Source: Lutibacter sp. HS1-25 (GTDB lineage Bacteria > Bacteroidota > Bacteroidia > Flavobacteriales > Flavobacteriaceae). Taken from it: 64,000 nucleotides of DNA. Made by a program: the position numbers and the translations under genes. The stretch spans positions 23,023 through 87,022 of the forward strand of contig NZ_RHLN01000014.1 in the NCBI RefSeq assembly GCF_004121075.1. Reading direction: 5' to 3'. Positions 8,094 to 16,037 of the stretch are shown piece after piece; positions within the stretch are counted from its first letter, which is position 1, and each line of letters opens with the position of its first letter. The notes below the pieces were generated by a model. That model was not told where the DNA came from. It did no database searches and saw nothing but the letters and a program-made list of their open reading frames with translations.

Positions 8094-9133
8094 TATTTTG
8101 CAATATCTCTTAATGCCTTAATTAACACTTTATTTTCATTTTTAGTACCTACTGTTAACCTCAACGTGTTTTCGCACAACGGTTGCGTGGTTCTATTTCT
8201 AATCACAATTCCTTTTTCTAACAGCTGATTGTATCTTTTAACAGCATCATCAACCTTTACCAAAATAAAATTTGCATCAGTTGGGTAAATTTTTTCGATA
8301 TAAGAAACGGTGTTTAATCTTAACAATAACTTTTTACGTTCTTCTAATAAAATATCAATTTCTTCCTGAACTTTTTGCTGAGTTAACAAACGTCTTACAG
8401 CCTTTTGCTGTGTTAATTCGTTTACGTTATAAGGCGGTTTTATTTTGTTTAAAATTGAAATAATTTCTGTTGAAGCATAACAAATACCCAACCTTATACC
8501 TGCTAAACCATAAGCTTTAGATAAAGTTTGAGTGATTATTAAATTAGGAAATTCATTCAACCTTTTTAACCAACTTTTTTTAGATGAAAAATCGATATAA
8601 GCCTCATCTATTACTACCAAACCTGGAAATGAACTAAGTAAAACCTCTACAGCTTCATTTGAAAACGAATTCCCCGTTGGATTGTTTGGAGAGCATAAAA
8701 ACAAAATTTTTGAATTTTCGTCTATTGCCTTTAAAATTTGAGCAATATTTGGTTCAAAACAAGGCGTTAATTGTACTGTTCTTTCTTCAACATTATTGAT
8801 ATTTGCCAACACATTATACATCCCGTAGGTTGGCGGTAATGTAATTACATTGTCTTGTTTTGGTTCACAAAAAGCCCTAAAAATCAAATCCAACACCTCA
8901 TCACTTCCATTACCTAATAAAATTTGATCTACAGGAACACTTTTTAATTTAGATAATTCTATTTTAACATTTGTTTGTTGAGGATCTGGATACCTATTTA
9001 CACCATTTATAAATGGATTTTCATTGGCATCTAAAAAAATCATATCTTTTTTAAACTCCTTATACTCATCTCTTGCCGATGAATAAGGTTTTAATTTTTT
9101 GATATTATCTCTAACTAATTTTTCAATTTTCAT
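8093..9133 (-). CDS. hisC: Histidinol-phosphate aminotransferase
   Basis: 346 residues from the chosen start. A PLP-dependent class I/II aminotransferase that converts imidazole-acetol phosphate to histidinol phosphate. Visible are [33 protein letters not shown] and the PLP lysine in [14 protein letters not shown]. The frame extends eight codons further upstream to 9157, but homologues begin at [23 protein letters not shown], so 9133 is preferred. It is coupled to hisB by a one-base stop/start overlap. Confidence 0.95.
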   Translation of the reverse strand: MKIEKLVRDNIKKLKPYSSARDEYKEFKKDMIFLDANENPFINGVNRYPDPQQTNVKIELSKLKSVPVDQILLGNGSDEVLDLIFRAFCEPKQDNVITLPPTYGMYNVLANINNVEERTVQLTPCFEPNIAQILKAIDENSKILFLCSPNNPTGNSFSNEAVEVLLSSFPGLVVIDEAYIDFSSKKSWLKRLNEFPNLIITQTLSKAYGLAGIRLGICYASTEIISILNKIKPPYNVNELTQQKAVRRLLTQQKVQEEIDILLEERKKLLLRLNTVSYIEKIYPTDANFILVKVDDAVKRYNQLLEKGIVIRNRTTQPLCENTLRLTVGTKNENKVLIKALRDIAK

Positions 9134-9216
9134 ATTTTCATTTGTTATAGCAAGCAAACTTTATATTTTGTGTAACAACTAAATTGCTATTTAGCTTTTG
9201 CTTATTAAAATGACAT

Positions 9217-10500
9217 TTATTTTAAACTATTTAAACGCAAAGTTACAGCATTTTTATGAGCATCTAACCCTTCTTCACCTGCCAATACTTCAATTGTTTT
9301 CCCTATATTTTGAATTCCTTTTTCTGAAATTTTTTGAAATGAAATCGCTTTTAAAAACGAATCTAAATTAACCCCAGAATATGCTTTTGTATAGCCATTT
9401 GTTGGCAATGTATGATTGGTGCCCGATGCATAATCACCTGCACTTTCAGGTGTATAATCACCTATAAAAACCGAACCCGCATTTTCAATACCATCAACAT
9501 AAAAATCGTTTGTTTGAGTACAAACAATAAAATGCTCAGGACCGTACTCGTTAATCATGTTTAAAGCAATTTCTTTACTTTCAACATAAATTAATTTTGA
9601 ATTTTCTATGGCTTTAATTGCTATTTCTTTTCTTGATAAAGCTTGTAATTGAGATTCTATTTCTTGCTCAACCTCAATTATTTTTTCTTTTGAAGTTGAA
9701 ACTAATATCACCTGACTATCGGTTCCGTGTTCAGCCTGACTCAATAAATCGGAAGCTACAAAACTCGCATTGGCACTATCATCCGCAACTACCAATAACT
9801 CACTTGGACCTGCAGGCATATCAATAGCCACTCCAAATTTGGTTGCCAATTGTTTTGCAACAGTTACAAACTGGTTGCCTGGTCCAAATATTTTATAAAC
9901 CTGCGGAATACTTTCCGTTCCAAAAGTCATTGCTGCAATAGCCTGAATACCACCTACTTTTAAAATTTTAGTAACACCACATTGTTGTGCAGCATAAATA
10001 ATTGCTGGGTGAATTTTACCTTGTTTATTTGGTGGTGATGCCAATAAAATTTCTTTACAACCTGCAATATTAGCAGGTGTTGCCAACATTAACACCGTTG
10101 AAAAAAGTGGTGCCGTTCCTCCTGGAATATACAAACCAACTTTTTGAATTGGTCTTTTTTCTTGCCAACAAGCAACACCTTCAGTAGTTTCAATAGCTAC
10201 TTTTGCTGTTTTTTGAGCTGCGTGAAATGCTGTTATATTTGTTTTTGCAACACAAATAGCCTCTTTCAGTTCATCAGAAACCAATTGTTCTGCTTCTATT
10301 ATTTCTTCAGCTGAAACAAATAAATCTTCCAATTCAACTTTATCAAACATCGTAGTATATTGCCTTACAGCTTTATCTCCGTTTTGTTTAACATCGTTAA
10401 AAATTGCAATTACCTTTTCTTCAATAGCTTCAACAGTTTGAGTTGATCTTTCTAACAACTTTAACCATTCACTTTTTGGCGGATTTATTACTTTTTTCAT
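9217..10500 (-). CDS. hisD: Histidinol dehydrogenase
   Basis: 427 residues, full length. Oxidises L-histidinol to histidine in two NAD-dependent steps, the last steps of the pathway. Motifs include PAGPSELLVVAD, the zinc-ligand region SQAEHGTDSQVIL, NEYGPEHF, and the signature AGSVFIGDYTPESAGDYASG followed by NHTLPT. It is separated from hisG upstream by 196 bases carrying several palindromic repeats, and from hisC by about 80 bases. Confidence 0.97.
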   Translation of the reverse strand: MKKVINPPKSEWLKLLERSTQTVEAIEEKVIAIFNDVKQNGDKAVRQYTTMFDKVELEDLFVSAEEIIEAEQLVSDELKEAICVAKTNITAFHAAQKTAKVAIETTEGVACWQEKRPIQKVGLYIPGGTAPLFSTVLMLATPANIAGCKEILLASPPNKQGKIHPAIIYAAQQCGVTKILKVGGIQAIAAMTFGTESIPQVYKIFGPGNQFVTVAKQLATKFGVAIDMPAGPSELLVVADDSANASFVASDLLSQAEHGTDSQVILVSTSKEKIIEVEQEIESQLQALSRKEIAIKAIENSKLIYVESKEIALNMINEYGPEHFIVCTQTNDFYVDGIENAGSVFIGDYTPESAGDYASGTNHTLPTNGYTKAYSGVNLDSFLKAISFQKISEKGIQNIGKTIEVLAGEEGLDAHKNAVTLRLNSLK

Positions 10501-10523
10501 TTTTTTTATTTATTTCCTATCCC

Positions 10524-10550
10524 CAACCCTTTCCAAACGAAAGGGAGTTG
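10524..10550. repeat. Palindromic intergenic repeat (CAACCCTTTCC type)
   Basis: CAACCCTTTC and GAAAGGGAGTTG form an imperfect hairpin around CAAAC. It is one of three unrelated palindromes packed into the hisG-hisD spacer. Confidence 0.55.
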
Positions 10551-10599
10551 TTTTTATAGTTTCGACTTCGGTCTTTCAAATTAGCTTTAACAACTATAA

Positions 10600-10621
10600 T
10601 GGTTTCGACTACGCTCAACCA
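10600..10621. repeat. Hairpin repeat with conserved loop, copy 4
   Basis: The stem TGGTT (10600-10604) and AACCA (10617-10621) encloses the loop TCGACTACGCTC. Compared with copy 1 (TGGCT/AGCCA) the fourth stem base has changed on both sides, which keeps the pairing. A decayed relative, TTCGACTTCGGTC, lies at 10561. Confidence 0.7.
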
Positions 10622-10671
10622 CCAATTTACTTCGGTCTTCGGTCTTCCGACTTTCAGACTTTTCACCTTTT

Positions 10672-10695
10672 ATCCCCTTAGGAGGCTAGGGGGAT
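10672..10695. repeat. Palindromic intergenic repeat (ATCCCC/GGGGAT type)
   Basis: ATCCCCTTAGGAGGCTAGGGGGAT folds into a hairpin with ATCCCC/GGGGAT arms immediately after the hisG stop codon. This C/G-rich element stands out strongly from the AT-rich surroundings. Confidence 0.55.
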
Positions 10696-10696
10696 T

Positions 10697-11554
10697 TTAT
10701 AATACCATTTTTTCAATAGGCACAACCAACAAACCTTCAGCACCATTTTCTTTTAGCTGGTCTACAACTTCCCAAAAAGAGTCTTTATCAACAACGGTGT
10801 GTATAGAGCTCCAACCTGCTTCTGCCAAAGGCACTACAGTAGGACTTCTCATTCCTGGCAATATTTTTATAATGCTTTCAACTTTGTCGTTTGGCGCATT
10901 CATCAAAACATATTTTGATTTTCTTCCCTTTAAAACAGATTGAATTCTAAATAGTAATTTATTTAGTATTTGTTGATTTTCTTCAGAAATGTTTGGTGAA
11001 ACAGCTAAAACAGCTTCACTAGTTAACATTTTTTCAACTTCTTTTAAATTGTTTTTAAACAAAGTACTACCACTCGAAACAATATCACAAATAGCATCGG
11101 CCAAACCAATACTTGGCGCAATTTCAACAGAACCATTGATTAGGTGAATATCTGGCGTAACATCAAACTTTTTAAAATAAGCTTTTACAGTATTTGGATA
11201 AGATGTTGCAATACGCATACCATCTAAATCTTTAATTCCTTTGTATTTTACACCTTTTGGAACAGCTATTGAAACTCTACATTTTGAAAAACCTAAACGC
11301 TCAGCAATAATGATATCATCTCCTTTTTCAATCAATACATTTTCGCCAATAATAGCAATATCAACTACGCCATCTCTTAAATACTGAGGAATATCTCCGT
11401 TTCGTAAATACAAAACTTCCATAGGAAAGTTACTTGCTGAAGCTTTTAATTGGTCTTTTCCATTGTCGATTGAAATACCACATTCTTTTAATAACTGAAG
11501 AGAATCTTCATTCAATCTACCTGCTTTTTGAACTGCAATTTTAATTTTGTTCAT
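10697..11554 (-). CDS. hisG: ATP phosphoribosyltransferase, long form
   Basis: 285 residues, the long HisG form, which carries its own C-terminal regulatory domain and needs no HisZ. It condenses ATP with PRPP, the committed step of histidine synthesis. Visible are KIAVQKAGRLNEDSLQLLKECGI, the PRPP-binding region DAICDIVSSGSTLFKNNL, and a C-terminal ACT-like domain (about 205-285) with GMRSPTVVPLAEAGW that binds histidine for feedback inhibition. It is the first structural gene of the operon. Its expression should also depend on the leader and attenuator immediately upstream. Confidence 0.97.
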   Translation of the reverse strand: MNKIKIAVQKAGRLNEDSLQLLKECGISIDNGKDQLKASASNFPMEVLYLRNGDIPQYLRDGVVDIAIIGENVLIEKGDDIIIAERLGFSKCRVSIAVPKGVKYKGIKDLDGMRIATSYPNTVKAYFKKFDVTPDIHLINGSVEIAPSIGLADAICDIVSSGSTLFKNNLKEVEKMLTSEAVLAVSPNISEENQQILNKLLFRIQSVLKGRKSKYVLMNAPNDKVESIIKILPGMRSPTVVPLAEAGWSSIHTVVDKDSFWEVVDQLKENGAEGLLVVPIEKMVL

Positions 11555-11607
11555 TCTTTTTGTTTTTATGTTTGAGTATTCAACATTTTTTAAGGTATAT
11601 AAATAAC

Positions 11608-11636
11608 AAACCCGCTTGAATTACTCAAACGGGTTT
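11608..11636 (-). terminator. his attenuator hairpin
   Basis: AAACCCGTTTGA / TTCAAGCGGGTTT form a strong G/C-containing stem between the leader peptide and hisG, followed in the transcribed direction by GTTATTTATATA. It ends about 54 bases before the hisG start. Its 5' arm (minus-strand CCCGUUUGA, plus 11625-11633) can pair instead with UCAAGCGAG (plus 11673-11681) at the end of the leader reading frame, giving an antiterminator. Confidence 0.85.
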
Positions 11637-11668
11637 ATAAATATATTTTGAATTTATTCAATACATTT

Positions 11669-11725
11669 TTAGCTCGCTTGATTGCCAGTATAAAAATGAT
11701 GATGATGTAATTGAATAAAATTCAT
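11669..11725 (-). CDS. hisL: Histidine operon leader peptide
   Basis: Eighteen codons read MNFIQLHHHHFYTGNQAS and then TAA. Four consecutive CAU His codons in an AT-rich genome, placed between a Bacteroidota promoter and a hairpin before hisG, mark this as an attenuation leader peptide. When charged tRNA-His is scarce, a ribosome should stall at codons 7-10. That leaves the following UCAAGCGAG free to capture the 5' arm of the terminator, so the operon is read. When histidine is plentiful, the ribosome reaches the stop codon, covers that segment, and the terminator forms. No homologue search was possible; the call rests on codon content and geometry. Confidence 0.88.
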   Translation of the reverse strand: MNFIQLHHHHFYTGNQAS

Positions 11726-11746
11726 TGTTTTTATTATTTTAAAGCA

Positions 11747-11754
11747 CAAATATA
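11747..11754 (-). promoter_or_regulatory. his operon promoter, -7 element
   Basis: On the minus strand TATATTTG matches the Bacteroidota -7 consensus TAnnTTTG exactly and lies 21 bases upstream of the leader peptide ATG. No clear TTTG element is seen at -33. Confidence 0.7.
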
Positions 11755-11847
11755 AATAAATGTTGAAAACATGTAAAGATTAAAATTAAAAAATTTACAC
11801 ATATTATTAAATCGTTAATTAATTAACATTAAAAATTATTATTTTTT

Positions 11848-13080
11848 TTAAAAAGCATACATAAAACCAAAACTTAAACGCATCGCATCTCTATTTTGAT
11901 AATCATCTATAAATTGATTATTTACACTTCCGTCAAAAGAAAGTTTTTTATTTCCATAGTCTACTTCTACTCCAATAGTCATTCTTTCTATAGGATCATA
12001 CATTAAATTTACAATTCCGTAATAGTGATAGTTTTCAACATTACCATTAATTAAAAATTCTGAAAAATCATTACTTTCTGAAAAAATTATACGATTTACA
12101 TTGTCTAATTTAAAATTTGTATACCCTAACACAAAAGTGCTATGTATTTTTGGTGTATAAAATAATTCATACGATGCCCACCCTCCAAAAGCAGGAGTTG
12201 CATTTAATTGATTGTTAATATTTGGATAACCATCATAACCATACCCCTGAACACTTGTAATATATGCTGAAACACCTTTCCCTCCTGTTAATTGAAATTG
12301 AAAATTATTCAAATTATGTAAATAAATACCTGACAATGAAAATCCATACCCAATAAAATTATTTTGATGATCGTCATATATATAGTTCACATTTCTTAAA
12401 ATTGACGAAAACCTAAGATGTCCCCAATTGTTTTCATATTTTAAAGCAGCACTAAAATCGGGTGTTGTTTGATAGGCTTCTTCAAGCAATGGTTCAATTT
12501 CTCCATATTTTTCATAATCTATAATGGGTGCATTAAAAGACAATACATATTTCCAATTTTTATTTCTAAACGAATTAAAATAACTCAACTGAGGTGCTCT
12601 TACCCAAATTCCAGAAGGTGGACCTTCCCATTCCATAATATTTGGCCAAAGTTCATCATCACCATATTGAACCCAAGATTGTCCAATTAACCAATGGTCA
12701 GTGGCCACATAAGCTTTTCTTAATCTCATTTTACCATTTCCTCCCCAAAAATCAAATTCAACAACACCATTTACTTGCTTTCCTTTTTTGGTCATAACCA
12801 AAGACTCAAACTTTATTTGAGTTTGGTATAAATCTACCTTAAAACTCCCCGAATCATCGGTTCCAAAAACGTTGATATTGCCTACATTAAAAGTTTCACT
12901 GTCTTGCAAACCTCCAAAAAAATCAAAATAACCGTTCATTTTTAAACTTACGCCTATACTTCCTTTTACTTTAGATTGCCCATTTATACTGTCTTTTGAA
13001 GCATAATTTATAAACTTTTCTTGTGAAAAACTTATCGCACAAAAAATAAAACCCATAAAAATTGTAAGTGTTTTTTTCAT
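11848..13080 (-). CDS. DcaP-like trimeric outer membrane porin
   Basis: 410 residues. A signal peptide (about 1-19, ending AISFSQ) is followed by a protein made of amphipathic beta-strands and ending in the aromatic residue expected for an outer-membrane barrel (FGFMYAF). The early segment SIGVSLKMNGYFDFFGG, then LRKAYVATDHWLIGQSW, YGDDELWPNIMEWEGPPSG and WVRAPQLSY resemble DcaP-type porins. There, a short helix before the barrel and a conserved EGP segment line the pore. Family members elsewhere take up dicarboxylates or small polar compounds. The substrate here is unknown and no neighbouring gene points to one. Confidence 0.7.
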   Translation of the reverse strand: MKKTLTIFMGFIFCAISFSQEKFINYASKDSINGQSKVKGSIGVSLKMNGYFDFFGGLQDSETFNVGNINVFGTDDSGSFKVDLYQTQIKFESLVMTKKGKQVNGVVEFDFWGGNGKMRLRKAYVATDHWLIGQSWVQYGDDELWPNIMEWEGPPSGIWVRAPQLSYFNSFRNKNWKYVLSFNAPIIDYEKYGEIEPLLEEAYQTTPDFSAALKYENNWGHLRFSSILRNVNYIYDDHQNNFIGYGFSLSGIYLHNLNNFQFQLTGGKGVSAYITSVQGYGYDGYPNINNQLNATPAFGGWASYELFYTPKIHSTFVLGYTNFKLDNVNRIIFSESNDFSEFLINGNVENYHYYGIVNLMYDPIERMTIGVEVDYGNKKLSFDGSVNNQFIDDYQNRDAMRLSFGFMYAF

Positions 13081-13332
13081 TTTATATCAATTTATATGAA
13101 TCAATATTACAAAATATCCAGATTTATTTATATTATTAAACCTATAAATAATTTAAGCATTCTTAATATTTTTAAATTTACTTATGCATAATTTAAAACA
13201 CTTAAAGATTAAATGTTAAAAACTACTTAATAAGTGCTTTAATTCTATAAAAACTAAATTATCTATTTCTAATATACACTCTACTAAGTCAAGCTATTTT
13301 TAAAATCACATTAACACAGTCTAAACTTACTG

Positions 13333-13923
13333 CTATAATTTACCTTTAATAACTGCCATAATTTTGTCTACAGCTGCTTGTGGCGAATCTAATGGTGTTT
13401 TTATTTCTACAGTAGGATTTATTGGTGCTTCGTAAGCAGAGCTAATTCCTGTGAAGTTTTTAATTTCTCCTCTTCTGGCCTTTTTATACAAGCCTTTTAC
13501 GTCTCGTTGTTCACAAATTTCTAAAGCAGTATTTACATAAACTTCAACATAATTATCGGCGCCAACAATTTCTTTTATTTCTTCGCGTGTTTTAATATAA
13601 GGCGAAATAAATGCTGCTATTACAACAACTCCTGCATCTATAAAAAGTTTTGCAACTTCAGCCGTTCTACGTAAATTTTCATTTCTATCTTCTTTTGAAA
13701 AAGCCAAATTTTTATTTAAACCCCTACGTAAATTATCACCATCTAATGAATAAGTATGAATATTTAGTTGGTGTAAACGCTTTTCCAATAAATTGGCAAT
13801 GGTAGATTTTCCTGAACCCGACAAACCAGTAAACCACACCAAAAATGAATGATGTTTGTTTATTTTTTCACGATCTTGCCTGTTAATTGTGTATTCCTGC
13901 TTAACTATGTTGTTTGTGCTCAT
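13333..13923 (-). CDS. cysC: Adenylylsulfate kinase
   Basis: 196 residues. Phosphorylates adenosine 5'-phosphosulfate to PAPS in sulfate assimilation or sulfation. The P-loop is WFTGLSGSGKSTIAN (near residue 35). APS-binding and lid motifs are DGDNLRRGLNKNLAFS, RRTAEVAKLF, FISPYIKTR and the YKKARRGEIKNFTG region. Its start overlaps the cysQ stop by four bases (ATGA), so the two are translationally coupled. No cysD or cysN sulfate adenylyltransferase gene is in the window. Confidence 0.95.
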   Translation of the reverse strand: MSTNNIVKQEYTINRQDREKINKHHSFLVWFTGLSGSGKSTIANLLEKRLHQLNIHTYSLDGDNLRRGLNKNLAFSKEDRNENLRRTAEVAKLFIDAGVVVIAAFISPYIKTREEIKEIVGADNYVEVYVNTALEICEQRDVKGLYKKARRGEIKNFTGISSAYEAPINPTVEIKTPLDSPQAAVDKIMAVIKGKL

Positions 13924-14714
13924 TTTTCAACTATAAAAAAAGGGTTCAACAAATTTTCTTTATTGTAATATAACTCATTTTCTTTTGTATCCTGCCAAAC
14001 TTTCAATCCAACTGCATTGCAAATTGCGTGACCAGCAGCTGTATCCCACTCCATTGTTGGCGCAAATCTTGGATATACTGTTGCTTCACCTTCAGCAACC
14101 AAACAAAATTTTAACGAACTACCTTTTGAAACAATTTCAACCTGCTTACCTTGATTCTCTATACTTTGAATGAATGCTTCCGTTTCAGCACTTTTATGTG
14201 ATCGACTTCCAACAACCTTGATTATTTGCTGATTAATATCCAAAGGTTTTATTTCATCTTTTGAAGAAAACAATCCTTCAACTGTAAATTTATGAGCATT
14301 TAAAACAGTTTTATAAGCCTTTAAATCATCAACTATTCCGTAATATAAAGTTTTGGTTACAGGTACATAAATAACACCTAAAACAGGCTTGTTATTTTTA
14401 ATCAATGCAATATTTACTGTAAATTCTCCATTTCGTTTTACAAATTCTTTGGTACCATCTAATGGATCAACCATCCAACAAATGTCCCATTTTTTACGTT
14501 CCGAAAAATCTGTTTGCTTGTTTTCTTCACTAATAATTGGAATAGCCGTTTTTATTAAAAATGAATTGATAACCTTATTGGCATTTTGATCTGCCATAGT
14601 TAAAGGCGAATTGTCTGATTTTATTTCTACTTTAAAATCTTCAGCATAGATTTTCATGATTTCTAAACCTGCCTCTATTGCTGCTTCAATTGCAATTTTT
14701 AATAATTTTCTCAT
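13920..14714 (-). CDS. cysQ: 3'(2'),5'-bisphosphate nucleotidase
   Basis: 264 residues, inositol monophosphatase superfamily. Hydrolyses PAP (3'-phosphoadenosine 5'-phosphate), the by-product of PAPS use, to AMP and phosphate. Metal-binding motifs are PIISEEN (near 70), WMVDPLDGTKEF (near 90) and the C-terminal MEWDTAAGHAIC. Paired and overlapping with cysC, it would clear the inhibitory product of the same pathway. Confidence 0.94.
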   Translation of the reverse strand: MRKLLKIAIEAAIEAGLEIMKIYAEDFKVEIKSDNSPLTMADQNANKVINSFLIKTAIPIISEENKQTDFSERKKWDICWMVDPLDGTKEFVKRNGEFTVNIALIKNNKPVLGVIYVPVTKTLYYGIVDDLKAYKTVLNAHKFTVEGLFSSKDEIKPLDINQQIIKVVGSRSHKSAETEAFIQSIENQGKQVEIVSKGSSLKFCLVAEGEATVYPRFAPTMEWDTAAGHAICNAVGLKVWQDTKENELYYNKENLLNPFFIVEK

Positions 14715-14765
14715 GTGTTTTGGTACACTTTTCAGGTAATAAATCTGTTATATTGAAAAATTTTA

Positions 14766-15830
14766 TTACTTATTTTTCAAACTTTCCAACTCTAAATATT
14801 TAGTTACAAAAGCTTTCACCCCTTCTTCTAAATTAGTAGTTGGTTTAAAATTTATATACTCAAATAAACTTTCTACATTGGCATAAGTAGATTGTACATC
14901 ACCAGGCTGCATTGGTTTAAAAATTACTTTACCTTTTTTACCCAAAGCTTTTTCAACAGCCTTTACAAAATCCATTAGTGCAACAGGACTATTATTTCCT
15001 ATGTTAAATATTTGATATGCTTTTGAACTTTTTGAAGGTGTTGGTTTTTTAGGATTGAAATCTGGATTGTTTTCTTTAGGAGCTAAAGGAATCAATCTTT
15101 TTATACTTTCAACAATATCAGCTACATACGTAAAATCTCGACTCATATCTCCGTTGTTAAAAACCTCAAATTCTCTGTCATTAACCATGGCTTCTGTAAA
15201 TAAATGCAATGCCATATCTGGTCGTCCCCAAGGACCATAAACTGTAAAGAAACGCAATCCGGTACACGGAATTTGATATAAATTAGCATAAGAATGCGCC
15301 ATCATTTCATTGGCTTTTTTACTTGCTGCATAAATTGCCAACGGATGATCTGTACAATTATCTTCCTGAAAAGGAATTTCTTCACTTAAACCATAAACCG
15401 AACTTGACGATGCAAAAATCAAATGCTCTACAGGATACGCTCTACAACTTTCTAAAATATTTAAAAAACCTGTAATATTACTGTCAACATACGAATGCGG
15501 ATTTTTTAATGAATACCTTACACCTGCTTGTGCTGCCAAATTAACAACATAATTAAATTGTTGTGTTTTAAATAGTTCTTTTATATTTTCAAGATCTGTT
15601 AAATCTAATTTCACAAACGAAATTTGATCTATTACAAGCAACTTATTGTATTCTATTTCAGCAGTATCAAAACCCAAATCTGTTAATCTTGCCAACTTTA
15701 AATTAGGATCGTAATAATTGTTTATATTGTCTAAACCTACTACATCATAACCAGATTGAACCAATAATTTTGTAAGATGATGACCTATAAATCCAGCCAT
15801 TCCTGTAACCAATACCTTTTTATTTTTCAT
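14766..15830 (-). CDS. NAD-dependent epimerase, UDP-glucuronate 4-epimerase type
   Basis: 354 residues. An extended short-chain dehydrogenase that interconverts UDP-glucuronate and UDP-galacturonate, or a close relative, for surface polysaccharide. The NAD-binding glycine motif is VTGMAGFIGHHL, followed by LDNINNYYDPNLKLARL, which is typical of the CapI/WbnF group. The catalytic Ser and Tyr-x3-Lys lie in FASSSSVYG and YAASKKANE. The substrate loop is FTVYGPWGRPDMAL. It lies just upstream of cysQ-cysC with about 50 bases between. Co-location with PAPS genes could hint at sulfated glycan synthesis, but that is inference. Confidence 0.88.
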   Translation of the reverse strand: MKNKKVLVTGMAGFIGHHLTKLLVQSGYDVVGLDNINNYYDPNLKLARLTDLGFDTAEIEYNKLLVIDQISFVKLDLTDLENIKELFKTQQFNYVVNLAAQAGVRYSLKNPHSYVDSNITGFLNILESCRAYPVEHLIFASSSSVYGLSEEIPFQEDNCTDHPLAIYAASKKANEMMAHSYANLYQIPCTGLRFFTVYGPWGRPDMALHLFTEAMVNDREFEVFNNGDMSRDFTYVADIVESIKRLIPLAPKENNPDFNPKKPTPSKSSKAYQIFNIGNNSPVALMDFVKAVEKALGKKGKVIFKPMQPGDVQSTYANVESLFEYINFKPTTNLEEGVKAFVTKYLELESLKNK

Positions 15831-16009
15831 TGTATTTATTTTATTACTTCGGAAACTTTTACCAAGATGTTTATTTAAAAAAAATCTTTATTTAAGTTTT
15901 TATTTTATAACTTTTTCTCTTTCAACAAAAATAGAATTAATAACCAAAATTAGGTAACATATCCTTTATTTATTTTGAAATAGTATCATTTTAAGTGGAT
16001 AAAACTATT

Positions 16010-16017
16010 TAAATTTG
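16010..16017 (+). promoter_or_regulatory. Putative promoter of ftcD, -7 element
   Basis: TAAATTTG matches the TAnnTTTG consensus and ends 20 bases before the ftcD start codon. Confidence 0.55.
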
Positions 16018-16037
16018 AATATTAAATTATTATTAAA

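Noticed and set aside
10599..10943. 114-residue plus-strand frame over the hisG 3' end and the spacer repeats
   Set aside because: It overlaps hisG antisense and the palindromic repeats, and has no recognisable domain or promoter.
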